Part shown: positions 17,389 to 24,312 of the stretch, piece after piece | Layout of the letters: the number at the start of each line of letters is the position of its first letter | How positions within the stretch are numbered: the first letter of the stretch is position 1 | Assembly: GCA_013298545.1 (NCBI GenBank) | Contig: JAAFIA010000005.1 | Coordinates: 1 to 64,000 of the forward strand | Reading direction: 5' to 3' | DNA from: Bacteroidota bacterium | Lineage (GTDB): Bacteria > Bacteroidota > Bacteroidia > Palsa-965 | Length of the DNA: 64,000 nt | Translations under genes and position numbers: made by a program | The notes under the pieces: model-generated | Seen by the model: the letters and a program-made list of their open reading frames with translations, nothing else | What the model was told of the DNA's origin: nothing | The model's database searches: none

Positions 17389-18610
17389 ACTTTTCAAAAT
17401 AATAATGTTCACGGTCTTTACTGATACAAAGCAGTGTGTCGTTGCGACGACTAAACTGCGGTGCAAGTTTCAATAACGTATCAGACACAATTTTTCCCGA
17501 CGCATCGCTCAACCGCAAACTCGTCCATGTCGATTTGGTGTCAAACATATTGGCGGGTTTATGCGAAACCGTATAAACCAAGGCATCTGAAAACGCTTCG
17601 TACGTGCCACACACAATTTCGGTATCCTGCAAAGCCGGTTGTATGCGCCAACGCGCATGCCGCGCCGCATCACACAAACCATATTGCGTCATCACCAAAA
17701 GCGTATCGCCCATAAACCGAACCGTCTTGTAAAAACTCATGTACTCATAACCCGTAGAACGATAACCCGACAAATGATGCGTGTTTAAAACCTCTTCGGC
17801 CCAATACAAACTATCGTTTTCTAAATTGATTTTTCCAAGCAAGGTCAAACTGTCTTTATCCGTTACAAGCATCGTGTCCATTTGGCTAAACGGACTTTCC
17901 TGATTCACCGCCATGAGGTAAATGCTCTGATCATTGACTGTAAAGCCAAACTCAAAAAGACCCGCATAATGCCCGTAACGTGTTTTCGGAAATTGATCGC
18001 CATATACCGGAATGATGGATTTGGTTTTAAAATCCAGGTCCGTAACAATCACATAATCCATAAACGTAACGTTGATCATATTGCGTAGCAAATTGCTATC
18101 GCGAATCATGCTTTGCAATTGCTCGGGATTATCGCTGTGTGCGTCTTTGAAAAAATCGACTGCTGCGTTGATGTTGGTGTATTTATATTGACAAGTAGCA
18201 TAGTAATAACAATAAAAATTTCCGTTGGCAAACGTAAAACTCATGATGCGCGAAGCCAGATTCGGATCTTTCGTAATGTTGTCTGTGAGCGGCACCAATT
18301 CCTGAAAAGCCGGCCAGAATTTTTTATGCGTCTGTGTAACGAGCGAATCGGTATTCAGTTTTGGTCCACTGTATTGGTTGTGAATTTTTCCGGTGCGTAC
18401 ATTATAAATAACAATGTTGTTTTTGATTTGCATAGCAGCCAGCGAATCGTTGATCCAGTGCAACGAACGCGGCATAGAACGAATGACGAGATCGTTTTCA
18501 TCGAGCATCGTTTTAGAAACAGCTCGTAATGCGAGTGGCGAATTTCCGCCCCCGCAACTGGCCAGCAGCGCGGAGACGGAAACGATCACCAAAATGAAAA
18601 GTTGTCGCAT
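17375..18610 (-). CDS. Lipoprotein, probable 6-bladed beta-propeller
   Basis: 411 residues with a classic lipobox (MRQLFILVIVSVSALLASCGGG). The rest is beta-rich with repeated blade-like stretches containing Trp/Tyr and Asp turns (for example LHWINDSLAAMQIKNNIVIYN and DTLLVMTQYG). This resembles the six-bladed propeller lipoproteins common in Bacteroidota that sit beside thioredoxin-like lipoproteins. The function of that family is unknown. It overlaps the next gene by 14 bases and starts 2 bases after the previous stop, so the three are one operon. Confidence 0.6.
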   Translation of the reverse strand: MRQLFILVIVSVSALLASCGGGNSPLALRAVSKTMLDENDLVIRSMPRSLHWINDSLAAMQIKNNIVIYNVRTGKIHNQYSGPKLNTDSLVTQTHKKFWPAFQELVPLTDNITKDPNLASRIMSFTFANGNFYCYYYATCQYKYTNINAAVDFFKDAHSDNPEQLQSMIRDSNLLRNMINVTFMDYVIVTDLDFKTKSIIPVYGDQFPKTRYGHYAGLFEFGFTVNDQSIYLMAVNQESPFSQMDTMLVTDKDSLTLLGKINLENDSLYWAEEVLNTHHLSGYRSTGYEYMSFYKTVRFMGDTLLVMTQYGLCDAARHARWRIQPALQDTEIVCGTYEAFSDALVYTVSHKPANMFDTKSTWTSLRLSDASGKIVSDTLLKLAPQFSRRNDTLLCISKDREHYYFEKYVVR

Positions 18611-18612
18611 AC

Positions 18613-19146
18613 TTATTCGGTAATGTGTAATTTGATCACATTGCCCTCATCCGTTGCCGTGATGGTTGAAATGGTATCCAGGTTAGGCGCATCATCGGCA
18701 AGAATCAAGAACTTCACACCCGGAGAAGAACCAAGAATGCTAAATTCCTCTGGACTTAGCAAGTCAGCCGGAAGCACGCCATTATTGCCCGGATCGGTGT
18801 AGTTGGGAATGATCGCACCGCCATCAACTACATAACAACAAACACATTTAGAACATGCATTTTTGGCACACAATGGTTCATTTTCTGGTGGCGGCCCAAT
18901 GCCAACTAGCCAACCATGAATGGAAGTAACAATCGGCCCGCGCGACGATTCCGAAAGACTTACCTGTTCGTACAATTTCGGCGAAGCCGTGCGAATGGCT
19001 TCACCCGCATCTTCAGTTGTCCAGTAACGACTTACATGAACAGCCTGTCCAGAAGGTGGCGCTTGTGCAGCCTCATCACGCTTGGAGCACGATAAGAAGA
19101 ACACAGAAAGCCCAACGGTTAGCGAAAATAAAATTGATTTTCTCAT
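18613..19146 (-). CDS. Lipoprotein with Cys-rich cluster
   Basis: 177 residues, first gene of the three-lipoprotein operon. The signal ends in a lipobox (VFFLSCSKRDE). Near residues 97-107 is a dense Cys cluster (CAKNACSKCVCCYV), which could bind metal or form disulfides. I do not recognise the family. The following Gly/Pro-rich segment and acidic C-terminus (TITATDEGNVIKLHITE) are beta-like. No promoter box of good quality was found in the 300-base AT-rich upstream gap. Confidence 0.6.
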   Translation of the reverse strand: MRKSILFSLTVGLSVFFLSCSKRDEAAQAPPSGQAVHVSRYWTTEDAGEAIRTASPKLYEQVSLSESSRGPIVTSIHGWLVGIGPPPENEPLCAKNACSKCVCCYVVDGGAIIPNYTDPGNNGVLPADLLSPEEFSILGSSPGVKFLILADDAPNLDTISTITATDEGNVIKLHITE

Positions 19147-19457
19147 AAGTATATAGTGTTGGTTTAGGCTTCAAATGTATTTATAGTAAAATAATATACA
19201 AAAATGTAAATTTATTTTTTAATATGCAAAATGGCATACTCTTTTTCTTCTATAATCGATTTCTTCCAAAAATGACTAGTATTTAAAAATTTAATTTCTT
19301 GACAAACAGGTTTTTGTACGAACGTCGGAACGATCTGTACAGTCCAAAACACGAAAATAGAGTTGCTGGAAACTCAAAATACCTGTATTCGAGCTGAAAG
19401 GCCCTTCCATAGAGGCGTTTATCAATGTCGAACTTCTAGAAAAAATATGCAGAAAAC
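19147..19457. other. AT-rich intergenic gap, nothing recognised
   Basis: 311 bases between the lipoprotein operon and the SpmA-SpmB-like gene. I see no gene, RNA fold or repeat here. It should hold the promoter of the lipoprotein operon and the end of the nucleoside-gate gene, but no clear TAnnTTTG box or terminator was found. Confidence 0.5.
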
Positions 19458-20684
19458 TCAGCCAAAAAATAAATAACCCACAACAATCGCCGCAACAATT
19501 CCGGCTAAATCGGCCAATAAACCATAACCAATCGCATACCGCGTTTTGCGCACACCCACCGAACCGAAGTAAACCGCAGCAATGTAAAATGTAGTATCTG
19601 CCGCTCCTTGCATGATGCACGCTATACGCGCGGGCAAGGTATCTGCACCTTGTTTCAATAAATCAACAATTAATGCTTGTGAACCTGAACCACTCAAGGG
19701 TTTCATCATGGCCACCGGAAGTGCCGGAACAAAACGCCCGTCAATTCCCAGTTGCGCTACAATCCAATAAGCACCATGCAACAACAAATCCATTGCTCCC
19801 GAAGCACGGAAAACCGCAATGCCCACAAGCATGGCCACCAAATACGGAATGATGCGAACCGCTGTTTGAAAACCTTCTTTTGCCCCCTCAATAAAATTAT
19901 CAAACACATTTTGTTTCCGAAACGCACCCGCCAACAAAAACGCAATGATGATCGAAAAAATAATACCGCTCCCCACTACATCCGAAACGGTTTGAATCGT
20001 CTGCTGATCGTAACGCAATAAATAATTGACCGGAAGAATAAATACAGCCGCAATGCCCGCCAACATCAGCCACAAACGACCATCGCGCCATAAGTTCTGA
20101 CGAAACATCAATAAAATAATTCCAGTTAAAGTCGAAATCGTTGTGGCAATTAAGGTCGGAAGAAAAATATCCGAAGGATTCAGCGCACCATTTTGTTGAC
20201 GCAAGGCAATGATTGTAGTGGGAATTAACGTTAGGCTCGATGTATTAATAACCAAAAACATAATTTGCGCATTCGACGCTTTTTCTTTCTCTGGATTCAA
20301 TTCCTGCATTTGCTCCATCGCCTTCAAACCCAAGGGCGTTGCTGCATTGTTTAAGCCCAACATATTTGCCGCAAAATTCATGAGTACGCTTCCCATTGCA
20401 GGATGACCTTTCGGGATTTCAGGAAACAACCGACTAAAAAATGGTGAGGTAACACGCGATAAAAAACCAACCGCGCCGCCTTTCTCACCCACATTCATCA
20501 AACCCGACCAAAGTGTAATCATGCCCGTCAGCCCCAACGCAATTTCAAATGCAGATTTTGAAGCCTCGAAACCCTTGGTCGTCATCAACCCCAATACCGT
20601 TGTGTCGTGCAAAAAAATCAATTTGCAAAGCGCCACTACAAACGCAATGACAAAAAAGCCGAGCCAAACCCAATGCAATACCAT
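19458..20684 (-). CDS. Nucleoside-recognition (SpmA-SpmB-like) membrane protein
   Basis: 408 residues, integral membrane, with two Gate (nucleoside recognition) domains in one chain. The first half (MITLWSGLMNVGEKGG, FPEIPKGHPAMGSVLMNFAANMLGLNNAATP) matches SpmA and the second (VAMLVGIAVFRASGAMDLLL, SGSGSQALIVDLLKQ, IACIMQGAADTTFYIAAVYFG) matches SpmB. Spore maturation proteins A and B are separate in Bacillus; this fused form is common in non-sporulating bacteria. The substrate is unknown. A TAtcTTTC box at 20689-20696 lies only 4 bases before the start codon, suggesting a leaderless message. Confidence 0.88.
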   Translation of the reverse strand: MVLHWVWLGFFVIAFVVALCKLIFLHDTTVLGLMTTKGFEASKSAFEIALGLTGMITLWSGLMNVGEKGGAVGFLSRVTSPFFSRLFPEIPKGHPAMGSVLMNFAANMLGLNNAATPLGLKAMEQMQELNPEKEKASNAQIMFLVINTSSLTLIPTTIIALRQQNGALNPSDIFLPTLIATTISTLTGIILLMFRQNLWRDGRLWLMLAGIAAVFILPVNYLLRYDQQTIQTVSDVVGSGIIFSIIIAFLLAGAFRKQNVFDNFIEGAKEGFQTAVRIIPYLVAMLVGIAVFRASGAMDLLLHGAYWIVAQLGIDGRFVPALPVAMMKPLSGSGSQALIVDLLKQGADTLPARIACIMQGAADTTFYIAAVYFGSVGVRKTRYAIGYGLLADLAGIVAAIVVGYLFFG

Positions 20685-20688
20685 GACT

Positions 20689-20696
20689 GAAAGATA
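20689..20696 (-). promoter_or_regulatory. -7 box 4 bases before the SpmA-SpmB start
   Basis: The minus strand reads TATCTTTC, one base from TAnnTTTG. Only 4 bases (20685-20688) separate it from the ATG, implying a transcript that begins at or beside the start codon. Confidence 0.4.
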
Positions 20697-20765
20697 GAAC
20701 AGTCAATTACTGCCTAGCGCGAAAAAACAAAAGACTATCAACAAGTCAATGTTTGTGAAGCAAGT

Positions 20766-21341
20766 TTATGCCGTAACCGCTTCTTTCCGACAATGCACTA
20801 AAAAATTACGAATCAATTTCCAGCCTTCAGTACCCGCCGTTTCTGGATGAAATTGAACGCCCCAGATGGGTAATGTGGGATGACGCATCGCTTCCACTAA
20901 ATACTGATCAGACGAAGCCAAGTGTATAAAAGAAGCCGGAAGCGAAATGCCTTCGGTATGATCTTCCGTCATGCTAATCGGCTCTTGCAAACCTGAAAAT
21001 AAAACATCCTTTTTTACAACACGAATAGGAATAGCCGTTCGCACTGCCGGCCCGCGAAAAATCCGCGCACCATGAATAATGCCTAAAACTTGATGACCAA
21101 AACAAATGCCAAGCACCGGAATTTTTCCCGCCTTAACACAAGCAAATTTTTCACGATAAATCGCATGATCGATTTCTGTAAGAAATGTTGGCGAACCGCT
21201 GAAAATAATTCCCGTGCAGGATGCCATTTCTGCTGCCGTAAATTTTTCCCAATCCACAATACGGCAAGCATAACCCGCATCTTCAACCGCGGCTTGAATC
21301 TGGGGTACTTTTTTGCTCCCGAAATGAACAATTAAAATCAT
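20766..21341 (-). CDS. Class I glutamine amidotransferase
   Basis: 191 residues, a stand-alone GATase domain similar to the N-terminal half of GMP synthase. The triad is visible: Cys80 in LGICFGHQ, His165 and Glu167 in FHPETAG. A FSGSPTFLTE oxyanion segment precedes them. It should hydrolyse glutamine and pass ammonia to a partner synthetase, or be a GMP synthase-like amidotransferase or peptidase relative; no partner gene is adjacent. A TAttTTCG box lies 5 bases before the start, again implying a leaderless mRNA. Confidence 0.88.
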   Translation of the reverse strand: MILIVHFGSKKVPQIQAAVEDAGYACRIVDWEKFTAAEMASCTGIIFSGSPTFLTEIDHAIYREKFACVKAGKIPVLGICFGHQVLGIIHGARIFRGPAVRTAIPIRVVKKDVLFSGLQEPISMTEDHTEGISLPASFIHLASSDQYLVEAMRHPTLPIWGVQFHPETAGTEGWKLIRNFLVHCRKEAVTA

Positions 21342-21346
21342 AGAAA

Positions 21347-21354
21347 CGAAAATA
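21347..21354 (-). promoter_or_regulatory. -7 box 5 bases before the amidotransferase start
   Basis: The minus strand reads TATTTTCG, a TAnnTTYG variant. Five bases (21342-21346) separate it from the ATG at 21341. Confidence 0.4.
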
Positions 21355-21417
21355 GTATTTTTTGAAATCCGCGCCTTTTACTTTGAACCTTTATAACTCG
21401 CTTCGCTCGTTTTTCGT

Positions 21418-21627
21418 CAGACATGAGATGAGAGACGAGAGACATGAGACTGGGTGAAATCCTGAATTGGAAATTCATCCAGTCTCCAACTGCGCGTTGG
21501 CTTAGCGCGGTCTCTCGTCTCTCGTCTCATGTCTCATGTCTCACGTCTCATGTCTGTCTCATGTCTGTCTCATGTCTCACGTCTCATGTCTGTCTTACGT
21601 CTTACGTCTCATGTCTGTCTCTCGTCT
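21418..21627. repeat. GAGACATGAGAC repeat patch with inverted arms
   Basis: The left arm at 21419-21450 (CAGACATGAGATGAGAGAC...) is mirrored by many CTCATGTCT/CTCACGTCT units between 21510 and 21627. The right side is a decayed tandem array of about 10-11 bases. A CCAACTGCGCG core (21486-21496) is shared with the element at 10.47-10.63 kb. It is non-coding. The 424-base gap 21342-21765 otherwise holds only the hairpin at 21702. Confidence 0.8.
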
Positions 21628-21701
21628 GCGTGGACTTCTCGTGCGATGAACAATATCGTGATTTTTGAATTTGACTTTTTGTAATCTATGAGCTAAAAAT
21701 A

Positions 21702-21746
21702 CAAAACCCAAATTCCAAATCAATGCGTTTTGGAATTTGGGTTTTG
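21702..21746. terminator. 18-bp hairpin after the DUF5723-OmpA gene
   Basis: Perfect 18-base arms 21702-21719 and 21729-21746 (CAAAACCCAAATTCCAAA and its complement). On the minus strand it follows the stop at 21766 and precedes a short T-rich tract, so it probably terminates that gene, though the T-run is weak. Confidence 0.6.
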
Positions 21747-21765
21747 AAATTTGTGCTTTTAATCT

Positions 21766-24267
21766 TTATTCAATAATCAACATTTCCACGCGGCGGTTTT
21801 TCTGACGACCTTCCGGTGTTGTGTTTGGTGCAATTGGGCGGGTTTGACCGAACCATTCTGTTTTCAAACGATCGCCTTCAACACCTTTGCTCATCAAGTA
21901 TTTCTTAACGGCTTCTGCACGTTTCTTAGAGAGATTCAGGTTGGCTGTTGGTTTACCTACGTTGTCGGTATGACCAGAGATTTTCAACTTCCAACCTGGT
22001 TTCTTTTTCAAGAGTGCGGCGAGTTCGTCAAGCGAAGCGTAAGACGATGTGCGGATGATGTCTTTACCACTTTCAAACTCCAAATTATCAAATGCTTTCT
22101 TGATAATCTCTTGTTCTTCTTTGGTGAGTACAACAACTACATCTTTCACTTCAATTGGTTTCAAGCCATTGTCTGTTGGTTTTGGAATATCAAAACGGAA
22201 GTAACCATCAGCTACGCTGCGGATTGCTTTCTTCGATGCACCATTAACAATCACACGAACTTCGTTGATGCCTTCAGTGCCATCGCCATCGAGGCGGAAG
22301 ATACACAACTCATCTGCTGGCAACGATTCGTAAGTATAGCTACCATCTTTTGCACGGCGTACAGATTTCTGACTTTGTTTCGCCATATCTACAAGGTGTA
22401 AGCGAACTTCTGGACAACCTTCGTTATCTGCCGGACCAGGTTTTTCAGGACACAAATCCACTTTGTCCATCACACCGTCGCCATCTTTATCTGGACAACC
22501 TTTGAATTGTGGTAAGCCTGCTTCTTCAGGGCAATCATCTTCTTTGTCTATGATCTTATCGCCGTCTTTGTCTGGGCAACCGTTAAATTCTTTCGGACCA
22601 GCTTCTTCAGGACAAGCATCTTGTTTGTCGGTAATGCCATCGCTATCTTTATCTGGACAGCCATTGAGCGCTTTCAAGCCCGGCTCATCAGGGCAAACGT
22701 CTTCAGAATCTTGAATGTGATCACCATCGCGGTCAGGGCATCCCAAGAATTCCCAAACGCCCGGTACATCTTTACACTTGTCTTTAGCATCCGAAACTTT
22801 GTCTTTGTCCTTGTCTTTCACGGCACGGTACATGATCGGAACTTTCAAGGCAAAATACATATCGGCACCGTAAATGGTTTTCTTTTTACTAAACCAAGTT
22901 GCTGTATTGTTTGTACCAATGATTAGTGGCCCCACGCGCAAGCCTGTACCCACCATGAAATTGCGTTGCTGATCGAACGAAAGCGGAACCGCTACACCAA
23001 ACCAGCGATGATCCCAACGTGGCGTAAGGCTCAAACGGCTCATGTCGTGCACCTTTGTTGCGTTTTTGCGGAACTGAAATGCATAATACGGCGTAAAGTT
23101 TACATAGAAATCTTTCCAGATGTTGTAATCAACCTGCATTGAGAATGCGAGCGGAAGATTCATGCTGTATGTGCGTTCAGACTCATTGGAGACAAATCGA
23201 TTACGAAGTGTATCATCAAAAGCCGTAATCGGAAGCGAGTCAAATTTCAAATTATTGATGTTCCAGTTATTTACTTCGGCAGTAAAGTCATTGCTCAATG
23301 TTCCTTTTTCAAAACGAATGGCTCCTAAGTCCGTTAACGAAGCACCAACACGCAGTTTGTATTTGTTCTTATGCTTCATCCATAAATTGGTTTCGCCATC
23401 CATGTCATATTTATATTTCTGCCAATCAGGTCGCCATTCATAAACAAAACCAAGATCTAAACCAATTCCAGGTTTTGAAGAAACTTTATACTTCGGAGCT
23501 TGTCCGTTTTCAAATTCAAAATTGTTGGAGTGGCCGTATTTTATATCGCTTTTGAAAAAGGTTAAGGTACTATCGTTTACAGTCAAGTATTCCAGGTTAT
23601 CGGCAAACATGTAGGCAGAACCCAATCCAAGCAATAATTTCGGACGAACACCAATTTTCATAAAATGTTCTTCTTTGTCCATGACCACTTGCGCCCAGTC
23701 AAAACCAATTTCGGCCCAAGTCATGTATTGTAAACTCAAGCTTTTATTGGTGAATGGTTTCCACAACAGGGAATCGGCAAATGAGGTATAACTCAAGCGC
23801 GCCAAAGGTTGCTCCACACCATCGAGGTTGATGTGTGTGCGAATTTGTGCTGTAATACCAATCGCTGTTTTTCCGCCTTTGAGCGAAAACATAAACGATG
23901 GCAACATGATTCGGTTGGAGATGATCAACGATTTCGTTTGGTTGTTGTCGCGTGTTACCAGGTATTTTTCCATGAAGAGCGAATCTTCAAATGCAGGATA
24001 ACCCGTTGTTGAGTCGGGCGGAAAAATTGGGCCTGTACGATTTTCTAAGGCTGTTTTCTTGAAACCAACATAATTGTTGCCAAGCAAGAAATTGAAACCA
24101 AATCCGCCATCAAATTTGAAGCGCGAATCGGCAATAGAAGCCGGATTGAGGTCGATGCCATTAACGCCAGCATAGTTGCTGTTTGCATAACCTAAAAAAT
24201 CCTGAGCAAACGATACGCCAGAGAGCAGCATGCCGCTGAATAGTGAGAGGAGAAATTTACGTTTCAT
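21766..24267 (-). CDS. DUF5723 outer-membrane protein with TSP3 calcium repeats and OmpA domain
   Basis: 833 residues with signal peptide (MKRKFLLSLFSGMLLSGVSFA). Residues about 20-480 look like the DUF5723 beta-barrel-type domain (YANSNYAGVNGIDLNPASIADSRF start). At about 490-620 are five thrombospondin type-3-like repeats (CPDKDGDGVMDKVDLCPE pattern), Asp-rich calcium binders. The last 110 residues form an OmpA peptidoglycan-binding domain (NLEFESGKDII, KISGHTDNVGKPT, NRRVEMLIIE). It should span the outer membrane and anchor to the cell wall. A TAcaTTTG box lies 22 bases upstream of the start. Confidence 0.9.
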   Translation of the reverse strand: MKRKFLLSLFSGMLLSGVSFAQDFLGYANSNYAGVNGIDLNPASIADSRFKFDGGFGFNFLLGNNYVGFKKTALENRTGPIFPPDSTTGYPAFEDSLFMEKYLVTRDNNQTKSLIISNRIMLPSFMFSLKGGKTAIGITAQIRTHINLDGVEQPLARLSYTSFADSLLWKPFTNKSLSLQYMTWAEIGFDWAQVVMDKEEHFMKIGVRPKLLLGLGSAYMFADNLEYLTVNDSTLTFFKSDIKYGHSNNFEFENGQAPKYKVSSKPGIGLDLGFVYEWRPDWQKYKYDMDGETNLWMKHKNKYKLRVGASLTDLGAIRFEKGTLSNDFTAEVNNWNINNLKFDSLPITAFDDTLRNRFVSNESERTYSMNLPLAFSMQVDYNIWKDFYVNFTPYYAFQFRKNATKVHDMSRLSLTPRWDHRWFGVAVPLSFDQQRNFMVGTGLRVGPLIIGTNNTATWFSKKKTIYGADMYFALKVPIMYRAVKDKDKDKVSDAKDKCKDVPGVWEFLGCPDRDGDHIQDSEDVCPDEPGLKALNGCPDKDSDGITDKQDACPEEAGPKEFNGCPDKDGDKIIDKEDDCPEEAGLPQFKGCPDKDGDGVMDKVDLCPEKPGPADNEGCPEVRLHLVDMAKQSQKSVRRAKDGSYTYESLPADELCIFRLDGDGTEGINEVRVIVNGASKKAIRSVADGYFRFDIPKPTDNGLKPIEVKDVVVVLTKEEQEIIKKAFDNLEFESGKDIIRTSSYASLDELAALLKKKPGWKLKISGHTDNVGKPTANLNLSKKRAEAVKKYLMSKGVEGDRLKTEWFGQTRPIAPNTTPEGRQKNRRVEMLIIE

Positions 24268-24289
24268 AAAAAACGGTTAAGTGTGTAAG

Positions 24290-24297
24290 CAAATGTA
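24290..24297 (-). promoter_or_regulatory. TAcaTTTG -7 box of the DUF5723-OmpA gene
   Basis: The minus strand reads TACATTTG, 22 bases before the start at 24267. The -33 element is not obvious. Confidence 0.5.
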
Positions 24298-24312
24298 GGA
24301 AAATATGAACAA

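Noticed and set aside
21510-21627. Tandem GTCTCATGTCT units as a CRISPR array
   Set aside because: The units are only about 10 bases and degenerate, with no spacers.
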